The position numbers and the translations under genes were made by a program. Below are positions 9,652-21,179 of a DNA stretch of 64,000 nt, piece after piece. Origin of the DNA: G963675935 sp963719005 (lineage in GTDB: Bacteria; Planctomycetota; Planctomycetia; Pirellulales; Thermoguttaceae); the NCBI GenBank assembly GCA_963719005.1, contig CAVRAR010000018.1:620001-684000 (forward strand). The letters are read 5' to 3'. The notes under the pieces were generated by a model. That model ran no database searches. It had not been told where the DNA came from and worked only from the letters and a program-made list of their open reading frames with translations. Position 1 is the stretch's first letter. Each line of letters opens with the position of its first letter.

Positions 9652-10980
9652 ATGGCAGCAGCCCTGATTGCGGGCGCCGCGACGGCGGACGTCACCCCCG
9701 AGGATGCGCAGTTCCTCTTCGGCTATCCGCACGTCCGCCGCTACAGCACGGGCGTGCACGATCGGCTGCTCAGTTCGGCCCTGTTCCTTTCCGACGGCGC
9801 AACGCCGCTGCTGTGGGTCGCCAACGACGTGATCTACATAAGCCGGCAGACCGCCCGGCGGGTTCGAGATCGAATCGAACGGGAAACGGGCGTTCCGGCG
9901 GCTAACATGATGATTACCGCCACGCACACGCATTCGGGCCCGTTGACCGCCGACACGCTCAGCAACGAAGGCGACGCGGTCGTTCCCAAGACCGATCCGC
10001 GGTACGTCGAGCACTTGGAAAATGGCATTGTTCGCGCGGCGGTGCAGGCGTTTCGCAGCGCGCGGCCGGCGGAGATCGGCTTCGCGACGGCCGATGGCTC
10101 GTGCGTCGGCACGAATCGGCACGATCCGGCCGGGCCTTCCGATCCCGAAGTGCCCGTCGTGGCAGTGCGCGAGCGCGGCGGCGGGGCGTTCGTGGCGGCG
10201 ATGGTCGTCTGCTCGATGCATCCCACGGTGCTGCACGAGGATTCGACGCTCGTTAGCGGCGACTTTCCGGCCATGACGCGGCAGTTCTTACAGGAACACG
10301 TTCTGGGCAAAGGCTGCCCGGTCGTATACCACACCGGCCCGTGCGGCAACCAGAGCCCTCGGCACGTCACGCGGGCGAACACGTTTGCCGAGGCAACGCG
10401 GTTGGGTGAAACGTTGGGGCGATCGATCGGCAACGTAATCAGCTCGATCGAGTATGCTAGCGACATTGTGCTCGGCTGCCATCGCGCGTTCGTCTATCTG
10501 CCTCCGAGGGACTTTCCTACGGTTGTGCAGGCTCGCAAGCAACTCGACGCGGCGGTGAAGCGGCTGGCGGCGCTGCGGCAATCGCAGGCGGATCGTCGCG
10601 AGGTCCGAACGGCCGAGTGCGATTGGTTCGGGGCGGAGGAGACGCTCGCGCTGGCCCAGGCGGCCGAGGAGGGGCGGTTGCAGGCGGCCGTCGCCGCGGT
10701 AACGCCCGCCGAAATCATGCTGATGCGCGTCGGCCCCCGAATCTTCGCCGGTTGGCCGGGCGAGTGCTTCGTGGAGTTTGCATTGAAGGTCAAGGCGCAG
10801 TGCCCGGACTGCTGCGTGATCAGCTTGGCCAACGGCGAGTTGCAGGGATACCTCGTTACGGAGGAGGCCATGCAAAAGCGGTGGTACGAGGCGATGAATT
10901 CGCTGTTCGCCAGCCCCGAAGCGGGAATGATACTGGTGAACGTGACGTTGGAGATGTTGCGGGGAAAAGAACGCTGTTGA
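9652..10980 (+). CDS. Neutral/alkaline ceramidase-like hydrolase (ceramidase N-terminal domain family)
   Basis: 443 residues from the ATG at 9652, chosen because GGAAGG lies 9-10 nt upstream; ATG 9625 and TTG 9604 are alternatives. Zinc-site motifs of the family are present: A-T-H-T-H-S-G-P (about residue 86), C-S-M-H-P-T-V-L (about 190), and T-G-P-C-G-N-Q-S-P-R. No signal peptide is evident, unlike true secreted ceramidases. Bacterial short members beside sugar kinases are uncharacterised, so hydrolysis of an amide in a sugar derivative is only a guess. The next gene, the FGGY kinase, starts 15 bp later. Confidence 0.75.
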   Translation: MAAALIAGAATADVTPEDAQFLFGYPHVRRYSTGVHDRLLSSALFLSDGATPLLWVANDVIYISRQTARRVRDRIERETGVPAANMMITATHTHSGPLTADTLSNEGDAVVPKTDPRYVEHLENGIVRAAVQAFRSARPAEIGFATADGSCVGTNRHDPAGPSDPEVPVVAVRERGGGAFVAAMVVCSMHPTVLHEDSTLVSGDFPAMTRQFLQEHVLGKGCPVVYHTGPCGNQSPRHVTRANTFAEATRLGETLGRSIGNVISSIEYASDIVLGCHRAFVYLPPRDFPTVVQARKQLDAAVKRLAALRQSQADRREVRTAECDWFGAEETLALAQAAEEGRLQAAVAAVTPAEIMLMRVGPRIFAGWPGECFVEFALKVKAQCPDCCVISLANGELQGYLVTEEAMQKRWYEAMNSLFASPEAGMILVNVTLEMLRGKERC

Positions 10981-10995
10981 TTGTCGGAGCGTGAC

Positions 10996-12438
10996 GTGGC
11001 GAAGATATTGACGATCGACCTGGGAACGACGTATTTCAAGTTCACGCTCTTCGATCGTGAAGGGCGATTGCTGGAGACTCACCGGGAGTCGTTGCCGTTG
11101 CTCGATGCGCCGGGCGGCTGCATGGGGATTTGGGCCGATGCGTTCAGCACGTGGATCACGATGGGGATTGCGAGATTGCAGGCTCGCGTCGGAAACATGG
11201 ACGACGTCGAGGCGGTTACGTTCGCCACGCAGACCAACAGTTTTCTATTGCTCGGCCACGGCCGCGAACAACTGACGCCGATCATTCTCTGGCCCGACGC
11301 CCGCGCCGTGAATCTGGAGCTGGAAGCTCGCCGCCGCTGCGAAACGCCCGATTTTTCGGCCGTCACCGGCGTCAAGCAAATCGGCTTTCAGATGATGGTG
11401 GCGAAGCTTCTTTGGCTGCAACGGCAATTGCCTGACGTGTGGGCGCGACGCGATCAGTTGTTTCTAATCAGCGACTACCTGACCTACCTATTCACCGGCA
11501 AGCACGTTACCGAGGCGGGAGCGGCGGGGCTGACCGGGTTGGTCGACATTCATCGTTGCGACTGGTGGCCGGAGATGCTCGCGCGGTTCGAGATCGATCG
11601 GCGGATGCTGCCCACTATCGTTCGGGCCGGCAGCGATCTGGGATCGATCACGGCGGGGGCCGCACGGCAATTCGGGCTGCCGCCTTCGTGCCGGTTTATC
11701 GTCGGTTGCCTGGATCAGTACGCCGGGGCGATCGGGGCCGGCAACGTCGAGCCGGGAATGCTTTCGGAAACGACCGGCACCGTGCTGGCGACGGTTCGCT
11801 GCTCCGATCAGTTTATTGCCGAGCCGGGGCGCGGCGTTTTTCAGGGGCCGGCCTTTCGGGAGAGGCTCTATTGGCAAATGGTGTTTGGCAACGTTTCGGG
11901 CAATTATCTGCAATGGTATCGCGATCGACTGCCCGACCGGCCGCCGCCGCCTTTCGAGCAACTGACGGCGCTGGCCGAGGCGATCGAACCGGGCGCGAAC
12001 GGTCTGCGACTGAAAACGTCTGTTGGGCTTGCCGAGCCGGAAGACGTCTTTGACGGTCTGACGCCGCAACATACGCCGGGCCACGCGGTTCGCTGCATCA
12101 TGGAGGCGGTGGCCGTCGCGCTGCGGGAGCAGATTGCGGCCCTTTCCGACGGCCCGCTGCCGGGCGAAATCCGCTGCTGCGGCGGGGCGGCCCGCAGCGA
12201 GCTTTGGTTGCAAATCAAGGCCGATGTATTGGGCATGGCGACGGCGGCGACAACCTGCGCCGAGCCGACGAGCCTCGGCGCGGCCATGCTGGCCGAAGCG
12301 ACGCTCAGCGGCGCCGACCTGCGGCAGATCGCTACGCAATGGGTTCGCCTTGCACCGCCACATCAGCCCGACGCCGAGCGCCATCGCCGTTACCGATCGA
12401 TCTATCCGACCCAGGCAGTTGACAGGCACGCCAAATGA
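10996..12438 (+). CDS. FGGY-family carbohydrate kinase (xylulokinase-like)
   Basis: 480 residues from the GTG at 10996, with GGAG 7 nt upstream; a TTG at 10981 is less likely. Both FGGY halves are visible: N-terminal T-I-D-L-G-T-T-Y-F-K phosphate-binding loop, W-P-D-A-R-A, S-E-T-T-G-T-V-L in the middle, and C-terminal R-C-C-G-G-A-A-R-S adenosine-binding region. The family phosphorylates pentuloses, glycerol, rhamnulose, fuculose and others with ATP; the sugar is not determinable here. It probably forms an operon with the ceramidase-like gene under the DeoR-type regulator. Its last 20 bases contain the promoter of the cimA leader. Confidence 0.9.
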   Translation: MAKILTIDLGTTYFKFTLFDREGRLLETHRESLPLLDAPGGCMGIWADAFSTWITMGIARLQARVGNMDDVEAVTFATQTNSFLLLGHGREQLTPIILWPDARAVNLELEARRRCETPDFSAVTGVKQIGFQMMVAKLLWLQRQLPDVWARRDQLFLISDYLTYLFTGKHVTEAGAAGLTGLVDIHRCDWWPEMLARFEIDRRMLPTIVRAGSDLGSITAGAARQFGLPPSCRFIVGCLDQYAGAIGAGNVEPGMLSETTGTVLATVRCSDQFIAEPGRGVFQGPAFRERLYWQMVFGNVSGNYLQWYRDRLPDRPPPPFEQLTALAEAIEPGANGLRLKTSVGLAEPEDVFDGLTPQHTPGHAVRCIMEAVAVALREQIAALSDGPLPGEIRCCGGAARSELWLQIKADVLGMATAATTCAEPTSLGAAMLAEATLSGADLRQIATQWVRLAPPHQPDAERHRRYRSIYPTQAVDRHAK

Positions 12439-12447
12439 ACGTAAACT
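12419..12447 (+). promoter_or_regulatory. Putative promoter of the cimA leader transcript
   Basis: TTGACA at 12419-12424 and TAAACT at 12442-12447 are 17 nt apart and overlap the end of the FGGY kinase gene. Transcription would begin near 12454, giving a leader of about 190 nt up to the terminator. Confidence 0.6.
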
Positions 12448-12489
12448 TAGGTGGTTGTTCCGTTTGTAAGGAATAGGCGCCGCCGAACG

Positions 12490-12582
12490 ATGTTTGCCGA
12501 ACTTTCACAGCCGATATGCCCGTGGATCGCAGCCGTTGGCGCGGCCGTGGGTATTATTATTGTCGTGGAGGTTCGGCCGTAG
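12490..12582 (+). CDS. Ile/Val-rich attenuation leader peptide upstream of cimA
   Basis: A 30-codon frame beginning ATG-TTT-GCC. Codons 22-24 are three consecutive ATT (Ile), 25-26 GTC-GTG (Val) and 28 GTT (Val), then Arg-Pro and TAG at 12580-12582. AAGGAA at 12468-12473 is 16 nt from the ATG, which is long for a ribosome site and is the weakest part of the case. The control codons match the end products of the pathway of the downstream enzyme (isoleucine; valine shares its later steps), as in ilv leader peptides of enteric bacteria. Confidence 0.75.
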   Translation: MFAELSQPICPWIAAVGAAVGIIIVVEVRP

Positions 12583-12625
12583 GGCTTCGGCGCCACACCG
12601 GAAAATACGGAGCCCTGAGGCCGAA
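12572..12625 (+). promoter_or_regulatory. Antiterminator pairing of the cimA attenuator
   Basis: TTCGGCCGTAGGGC (12572-12585), which spans the last codons and stop of the leader peptide, can pair with GCCCTGAGGCCGAA (12612-12625) at 12 of 14 positions. The second segment is also the 5' arm of the terminator, so the two structures exclude each other. A ribosome stalled on the Ile/Val codons (12553-12567) would leave the first segment free. One that reaches the stop codon would cover it. Confidence 0.75.
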
Positions 12626-12645
12626 ACGGCTTCGGGGCTTTTTTG
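12611..12645 (+). terminator. Intrinsic terminator (attenuator) before cimA
   Basis: A 13-bp stem AGCCCTGAGGCCG/CGGCTTCGGGGCT with an AAA loop, two G-U pairs and no bulge, is followed at once by a run of T. It lies 110 bp before the cimA start and after the leader peptide, so it should act as the attenuator. Confidence 0.85.
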
Positions 12646-12754
12646 TTGCTTTCAGGAGAAATTGAGCGGCGATTGACCCCGATTCAACCCCGCCGACGCA
12701 GTCGGCGGGCGTTTCCAATCCCCAGTCTTTAATCCCTAATCCCTGCCCCCTCCC

Positions 12755-14362
12755 ATGCCACGCATCGAAATCTACGACACGACGCTTCGCGACGGCGCCC
12801 AGGGCGAGGGCGTGAGCTTCTCGCTCCCGGACAAACTCGCCCTGACCGAGCGGCTCGACCAGCTCGGCTTCGATTACGTCGAAGGCGGCTATCCGGCCTC
12901 GAACGAGAAGGATTGCGAGTATTTCAAGCGCGTCGGCCAACTGGGGCTCAAGCACGCCAAGGTCTGCGCGTTCGGCATGACCCGGCGAAAGAACTCGCGC
13001 GTGGAATCGGACGCCGGTCTGCGGGCTCTGCTCGATGCCGGTACGGCGGTCGTCACCCTGGTGGGCAAGGCTTCCGCCTTTCAGGCGATCGAGGTCTTGC
13101 GGGCGACGCTCGATGAGAATTTGGCGATGATCCGCGAGAGCGTGGCCTACCTCGTCGCCGCCGGCCGCAAAGTGTTTTTCGACGCCGAGCATTTCTACGA
13201 CGGCTGGAAGCAAGACCCGGAATACGCGATGCTGGCCGTGCAGACTGCGGTGGAAGCCGGGGCCGCGTCGGTTATGCTTTGCGACACCAACGGCGGGAGC
13301 ATGACCGACGAGATCGTCGCGGCCACCGCCGCCGCCGCGAGCCGGCTCTCCGTGCCCGTCGGCATTCACTGCCACAACGATTGCGACCTGGCCGTGGCCA
13401 ACACGCTGGCCGCCGTCGAGGCCGGGGCCACTCTGGTGCAAGGCACGATCAACGGATTCGGCGAGCGATGCGGCAACGCCGATCTCATCTCGGTCGTCGC
13501 CAACCTGTCGTTGAAACGGCGCGGCTACGAATTGCTCACGCCCGGCGGGGTCGGCCGACTGACCGAGCTTTCCCGCTTCGTGTACGAGACGGTCAACATG
13601 AACTTCCGCGCGAATCAGCCGTTCGTCGGCAAGAGCGCCTTCGCCCATAAGGGCGGAATGCACGTCAGCGGCGTCGCGCGCGTCGGCGCAAGCTACGAGC
13701 ACGTCGACCCGCAACTTGTCGGCAACGAACGCCGCGTGCTGGTCAGCGAGCTGTCGGGCAGGTCGAACATCGTGGCCACCACGTCGCACCACCACCTTTC
13801 CGACGATCCGCAACTGGCCGACCGAATCCTGGCCGAGGTGGTGTCGAAGGAAAATGCCGGCTACCAGTTCGAGGCGGCCGACGCTTCGTTCGATCTGTTG
13901 GTGCGCAAGTGCATGAATCGCTTCACGCCCCATTTCGAGACGCTGCATTACGACGTGAAGGTCGATAACAAGACGGGCCAGGAAGAGGTGGCGGCCGAGG
14001 CGATCGTGAAGATTCGGGTCGACGAGCACGTCTGTTTCGAGGCGGCCGAGGGGCACGGCCCGGTCGATGCCCTGAACGCCGCCCTGCGAAAGGCCCTGCA
14101 CGGCCGTTACCCCGGCCTCGACAAGCTGCACCTGGTCGATTACAAGGTCCGCGTGATCAACTCCGAAGCCGCCACTGCCGCCGGCGTCCGCGTGCTGATC
14201 GAAAGCCAGGACGAAAACGACGTCTGGGGGACGGTCGGCGTCGATCGCAACATCATCGAGGCAAGCTGGATTGCCTTGGTTGACAGTTTCGAGTACAAAC
14301 TTTGGAAAGATGAAGAAGAACGAGGGGAGAGAGGAGAGAGGAGAGGGGAGAGGGAAGAGTAA
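12755..14362 (+). CDS. cimA: (R)-citramalate synthase
   Basis: 535 residues. It belongs to the DRE-TIM metallolyase family: Y-D-T-T-L-R-D-G-A-Q (residues 7-16), then the metal-binding H-C-H-N-D and N-G-x-G-E-R-C-G-N motifs, and a LeuA-type C-terminal allosteric domain (about 370-520). The G-E-G-V-S-F-S after the first motif and the overall length fit the second citramalate synthase type (TIGR00977-like) more than LeuA. It condenses pyruvate with acetyl-CoA to start the threonine-independent route to isoleucine. The attenuator upstream supports this role. The last dozen residues are a Glu/Arg/Gly-rich tail encoded by a purine-only repeat, probably not part of the fold. Confidence 0.88.
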   Translation: MPRIEIYDTTLRDGAQGEGVSFSLPDKLALTERLDQLGFDYVEGGYPASNEKDCEYFKRVGQLGLKHAKVCAFGMTRRKNSRVESDAGLRALLDAGTAVVTLVGKASAFQAIEVLRATLDENLAMIRESVAYLVAAGRKVFFDAEHFYDGWKQDPEYAMLAVQTAVEAGAASVMLCDTNGGSMTDEIVAATAAAASRLSVPVGIHCHNDCDLAVANTLAAVEAGATLVQGTINGFGERCGNADLISVVANLSLKRRGYELLTPGGVGRLTELSRFVYETVNMNFRANQPFVGKSAFAHKGGMHVSGVARVGASYEHVDPQLVGNERRVLVSELSGRSNIVATTSHHHLSDDPQLADRILAEVVSKENAGYQFEAADASFDLLVRKCMNRFTPHFETLHYDVKVDNKTGQEEVAAEAIVKIRVDEHVCFEAAEGHGPVDALNAALRKALHGRYPGLDKLHLVDYKVRVINSEAATAAGVRVLIESQDENDVWGTVGVDRNIIEASWIALVDSFEYKLWKDEEERGERGERRGEREE

Positions 14363-14435
14363 CAAATCACGCCGGTTTTTTGCTCACCTTTTTCCGCTTT
14401 CCGTCCCTCCCCTCTCCCCTCTCCTCTCTCCCCTA
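14325..14435. repeat. Polypurine/polypyrimidine inverted repeat between cimA and valS
   Basis: A GA-only arm (about 14325-14362, inside the cimA 3' end) is complementary over roughly 30 nt to a CT-only arm (about 14401-14434) just before the valS start. The centre is about 40 nt and includes TTTTTT. The transcript could fold into a very long hairpin covering the cimA stop codon. A similar element lies inside nuoA. Confidence 0.75.
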
Positions 14436-14442
14436 TCTACCC

Positions 14443-17649
<3,207 letters not shown>

Positions 17650-17659
17650 ACGAGTACAC

Positions 17660-17751
17660 GTATCCGGCACACGCCGTGTGCCGCGCTGTCGCCTCGCGCT
17701 GTCGCACCGGGTGTGCGCAAGCTCTCGCCGCACACGGCGTGTGCGGCATAC
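17660..17751. repeat. REP-type palindromes downstream of the RAYT gene
   Basis: Two inverted copies of GGCACACGCCGTGTGCC-type sequence about 45 bp apart lie 21 bp beyond the 3' end of the transposase-like gene. Matching copies flank its 5' side (18499-18620), and a further pair is inside nuoG (38217-38268). Confidence 0.85.
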
Positions 17752-17771
17752 TAACAGCGCGGGGCATACCC

Positions 17772-18434
17772 TCACGCGGTAACGGCGGGCTTTTGCCAGA
17801 GAATGGCCTCTCCGTCAGGAATGCCTGCCTTCGACGGATTGCATCGGATGTATTCCCGCAACATCATGAACTGTTCTTCGCGGCGCACCAGGTGGTCGAA
17901 ACTCTCTTCATGCCAGAAACGCCCCTTGCGCCCGAGGAGCGCGTTGATTCTCAACGCCGCGTTCTTCTTCCACGAGTGGCATTGGTCAACAATATCGGTG
18001 TCGCCCAGCAATCCCGCCAACACATGGACGTGATTTGGCATAACGACGAAATCCGTCAACTCATAACGAACCTCGTTGAAGAACAACAACCCATCCCGGA
18101 CGATGCGTGAAACCGCTGGGTGTCTTAAGGCGCACTCGCCGTGACCGCAATCAAGGTGTTGCAGGAACGCCTCGGAGAATGTGGCGTGAAATTGCTGGCG
18201 CAACCGAGCCGGGAACGCGGCAAAGTGGACTCTCCAATCGGCCAATCGCGGATTGATTCCCTGGCGAAGAAGCCAGTCGTCTCGCTGCCGCAGCCAAAGC
18301 TGTGTTACGCCGACCGGTAATGAATCGTCGGTCCGGTAGGTGACGAAATACAGCCGTCCTGCCTGAAACCAGTGTGGCAGCTTTCCCGAAGTAATTCGCA
18401 CTTCTTCGTCGGGATCGAACAGTTCCCAATTCAT
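17772..18434 (-). CDS. REP-associated tyrosine transposase (RAYT, Y1_Tnp family)
   Basis: About 220 residues from the ATG at 18434; ATG 18458 is also possible. The HUH nuclease motif M-P-N-H-V-H-V-L and the catalytic tyrosine in R-E-Y-I-R-C-N-P identify the IS200/RAYT family. An N-terminal F-V-T-Y-R and a W-H-E-E-S-F-D-H segment are also typical. RAYTs are single-copy domesticated enzymes that cut and move REP hairpins in single-stranded DNA. The gene is bracketed on both sides by the same palindromes, which are likely its substrates. Confidence 0.88.
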   Translation of the reverse strand: MNWELFDPDEEVRITSGKLPHWFQAGRLYFVTYRTDDSLPVGVTQLWLRQRDDWLLRQGINPRLADWRVHFAAFPARLRQQFHATFSEAFLQHLDCGHGECALRHPAVSRIVRDGLLFFNEVRYELTDFVVMPNHVHVLAGLLGDTDIVDQCHSWKKNAALRINALLGRKGRFWHEESFDHLVRREEQFMMLREYIRCNPSKAGIPDGEAILWQKPAVTA

Positions 18435-18498
18435 GATGGGTTGGTTCCTGGCCGTCATCGTACCGGTTCTGGGGCAAGAAACCAAGGGACGCCGCAAA

Positions 18499-18620
18499 GT
18501 ATCCGGCACACGCCGCGTGCCGTGGGCGTACACGTGGCGTTGGTACGTCCCGATGGCGTCCTTCGGCGCGAATCTCCATTCCGAGGCACAACACAGCGGC
18601 ACACGGCGTGTGCCGGATAC
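18499..18620. repeat. REP-type palindromes upstream of the RAYT gene
   Basis: GTATCCGGCACACGCCGCG at one end and its inverted counterpart ending GTGTGCCGGATAC at the other, about 70 bp apart, lie between the RAYT and PPK2 genes. They form a BIME-like pair with the 17660-17751 copies. Confidence 0.85.
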
Positions 18621-18684
18621 GCTTGCCCTTCTCTCCGCAGTAACCTATTCTTACAATGATTCCAATCCAAGGAAGCAAGCAGCC

Positions 18685-19488
18685 ATGAAACAACCATTAT
18701 GCGTCGCGCCGGGCGAGAAAATCCGGCTCCGCGATTTCGACGCCGACTACACCGGCGGGCTCAAGAAGGGCAAGAGGGTGTGGGCGGAGCTCGATAAGAA
18801 CGTCGCAAAACTCGACGATCTCGGCTATCGGCTCTACGCCGAAAACCGCCGCTCGCTGTTGCTGGTGCTGCAAGGCATGGACACGGCGGGCAAGGACGGC
18901 ACGATCCGCCATGTGATGCAAGGTTTCAATCCGCAAAGCTGCCAGGTGGCGTCGTTCAAGCAGCCTGGCGTCGAAGAGCTTGCCCACGATTTCCTCTGGC
19001 GGATTTATCGGGCCGCGCCGCGCAAGGGCTTCATCGGCATCTTCAACCGCTCGCACTACGAAGACGTGCTGGTCGTGCGGGTGCATGATCTCGTGCCGAA
19101 GAAAGAGTGGGAGAGCCGCTACGAGCGAATCAACCGCTTCGAGGCGTTGCTGCACGACGCCGGCACGACGATCGTCAAGGTCTTTCTGCACATCAACAAG
19201 GACGAGCAGCGCCGCCGGCTGCAATCGCGGCTGGACGATGCGAAGAAGCGGTGGAAGTTCAGCAAGGCCGACATCGCGGAGCGCGGCTATTGGGCCGACT
19301 ACCAACGGGCGTACGAGGATGCGATGACCCGCTGCAACACGAAGCACGCCCCCTGGTACATCGTCCCGGCCAACCAGAAGTGGTATCGCAATCTGGTCAT
19401 CAGCAAGATCCTGCGAAAGACACTGGAAGAAATGGATCCGCAGTATCCCAAGGCCGAAAAGGGGCTGAAGGGGCTGGTCGTCGAGTAG
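18685..19488 (+). CDS. ppk2: Polyphosphate kinase 2 family protein
   Basis: 267 residues from the ATG at 18685, with AAGGAAGC upstream. Walker A G-M-D-T-A-G-K-D-G-T (about residue 65), F-N-R-S-H-Y-E-D-V-L-V (about 132) and the lid-region arginines are those of PPK2. The family uses polyphosphate to phosphorylate nucleoside mono- or diphosphates; the length and single domain fit class I or III. The position between a RAYT element and a palindrome suggests it is a single-gene unit. Confidence 0.92.
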   Translation: MKQPLCVAPGEKIRLRDFDADYTGGLKKGKRVWAELDKNVAKLDDLGYRLYAENRRSLLLVLQGMDTAGKDGTIRHVMQGFNPQSCQVASFKQPGVEELAHDFLWRIYRAAPRKGFIGIFNRSHYEDVLVVRVHDLVPKKEWESRYERINRFEALLHDAGTTIVKVFLHINKDEQRRRLQSRLDDAKKRWKFSKADIAERGYWADYQRAYEDAMTRCNTKHAPWYIVPANQKWYRNLVISKILRKTLEEMDPQYPKAEKGLKGLVVE

Positions 19489-19517
19489 GCGCGTGCGGTA
19501 TCATTGGGCGGTAGAAC

Positions 19518-19598
19518 AGGAGGGGACGGAGGTGGCTGTCGAGTACGAATTTCGCACGAAAGTCGACAGCGTTCCTCGACAACCACCTCCGTCCCCTT
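19518..19598. repeat. Palindrome GGGGACGGAGGTGG before the ROK kinase
   Basis: AGGAGGGGACGGAGGTGGC and its complement near 19580-19598 enclose an inner inverted pair (GTCGA/TCGAC). It resembles the GGGGAC-N-GTCCCC family in its ends but has a different body. It lies directly before the ribosome site of the next gene. Confidence 0.7.
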
Positions 19599-19626
19599 AC
19601 ACGGTCGCAGACGAGAGGAGAATCGC

Positions 19627-21015
19627 ATGAAGAAGAACGCCACGGCAAACGACTCGCCGCGATTGTACTTGGGGGTGGACGTCGGCGGGACGAAAGTGCA
19701 AAGCTCGCTGGTCCACGAATCGGGTGAGATCATCGGCCGCGAGAAATGCCCGACGCCGCGCAAGGGCGGCCCGGAGCGGGTCGTGGCCGCCATCGAAAAG
19801 AGCATGGACGACATGATCCGCAAGGGCGGCATTGCCGCCGGCGACCTGTCGGCCGTCGGCATCGCCGTGCCCGGCGTGGTCGATCCCGACCGCGGGCTGG
19901 TGGTTGTGGCGCCGAACATGGCGCTGACCGGCGTCGATCTCGGCTCGCTGCTGACCGCCCGCTTCAGAACGCCGATCATCATCGGCAATGACGGCAATTT
20001 CGGCGCGCTGGGCGAGACCTGGCTCGGCTCGGCCCGCAACGCCAAGAGCGCGATGTACATCTGCGTGGGCACGGGCATCGGCGCCGGGCTGGTGCAGCGC
20101 GGCAAACTTTGGCGCGGCGACCGCGAATCGGCCGGCGAAATCGGCCACATGATCATGCAGCTCAACGGCCCGAAATGCGGCTGCGGCGGCCACGGTTGTT
20201 TTGAAGCCCTCGCCAGCCGCACCGCCATCGAACGCGATCTGCGCGAGGCCATTTCCGGCGGCCACAAGAGCCTGTTGCTGGAACTGGCCGGCGGCGATCT
20301 CTCGGTCATCCGCAGCGGCATGATCCGCAAGGCCCTCGACGCCGAGGACGAATTGGTCACCAAGGTGATGCGCCGCGCCGCCGAAGTGCTGGGTTACGCC
20401 TGCGTCAACGTGCGACATCTGATCGATCCCGAGGCGATCGTTTTCGGCGGCGGCGTGATCGAGGCGTGCAGCGACTTCATCATGCCGATCATCGAGAACA
20501 TCGTCGGCACGGACCCGATGCCCGGCGCACGCGAAGGGGGCCGCGTGCTGCTTTCGGCCTTGGGCGACGACGCCGTGGTGCTGGGCGCCGTGGCCGCCGC
20601 GCGAAAACTCGTCGGCCGCAGCCCGTTCAAGAAACGATTCCACGTCAAGCCGGCGTACCCCGAAATCACCCGCCTCGGCGGGGGCGAAATCGTCGTCGGC
20701 GGCGATACCTACGGAGGCGACGTCTGCATTTCGGTGGCCGGCAAGGTGAAGAAACGCGACGAAGACCAGGCGGAGAAGTGGTACGGCTCCGCCGACGTGG
20801 TTGGACCCAAGGAGTTGGAGAAGGTCTGCCGCGGCGGGCCCGAAGTGCTGTTCATCGGTTCGGGCAAGTCGGACAAGCTCAGGCTGACCGACGAGGCACA
20901 CCGTTACCTCGTCCAGCGGTCGATCCAATACGAGGTCTTGCCGACGGGAAAGGTGGCCGATCGCTACAACCGCTCGAAGCTTCGCAAGGCCGCACTGATC
21001 CGCGTGACGAATTAG
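19627..21015 (+). CDS. ROK-family sugar kinase fused to an Mth938-like domain
   Basis: 462 residues from the ATG at 19627, preceded by GAGAGGAGAA. Residues 1-330 are a ROK kinase: G-V-D-V-G-G-T-K (ATP loop), G-N-D-G-N-F-G-A-L-G with the catalytic aspartate, and the zinc motif C-G-C-G-G-H-G-C-F-E. Together these indicate glucokinase-like activity. Residues about 345-462 match the Mth938/DUF498 fold: I-V-V-G-G-D-T-Y, V-L-F-I-G-S-G-K, and Y-E-V-L-P-T-G-K-V-A-D-R-Y-N. I do not know this fusion from characterised proteins. The tail may be a regulatory or binding module. Confidence 0.88.
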   Translation: MKKNATANDSPRLYLGVDVGGTKVQSSLVHESGEIIGREKCPTPRKGGPERVVAAIEKSMDDMIRKGGIAAGDLSAVGIAVPGVVDPDRGLVVVAPNMALTGVDLGSLLTARFRTPIIIGNDGNFGALGETWLGSARNAKSAMYICVGTGIGAGLVQRGKLWRGDRESAGEIGHMIMQLNGPKCGCGGHGCFEALASRTAIERDLREAISGGHKSLLLELAGGDLSVIRSGMIRKALDAEDELVTKVMRRAAEVLGYACVNVRHLIDPEAIVFGGGVIEACSDFIMPIIENIVGTDPMPGAREGGRVLLSALGDDAVVLGAVAAARKLVGRSPFKKRFHVKPAYPEITRLGGGEIVVGGDTYGGDVCISVAGKVKKRDEDQAEKWYGSADVVGPKELEKVCRGGPEVLFIGSGKSDKLRLTDEAHRYLVQRSIQYEVLPTGKVADRYNRSKLRKAALIRVTN

Positions 21016-21050
21016 CCGCCCTTCTCACCGCGTGGAAAGGCTGACGAACA

Positions 21051-21128
21051 GTGTGCCACTGCTTCGCAGAAGCAGTGCCGAGTGCAACCTGCCGGTACTG
21101 GCACTGCTTGTTCCAAGCAGTGGCACAC
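21051..21128. repeat. Palindrome GTGCCACTGCTTC family
   Basis: GTGTGCCACTGCTTCGCAGA and its complement enclose a GTGCCGAGTGC/GGTACTGGCAC centre. A second copy is at 53699-53773. It lies between the ROK kinase and the methyltransferase, and the methyltransferase frame stays open through it. Confidence 0.85.
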
Positions 21129-21179
21129 GCTAATGAGAAAAATGAGTTGGTCGCGACAACGCCCCCCACGAGGAACATT

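Noticed and set aside
12557..14365. 602-codon open frame on the minus strand opposite cimA
   Set aside because: It is a shadow of the GC-rich cimA gene; its translation has no family features, while the plus strand has all citramalate synthase motifs.
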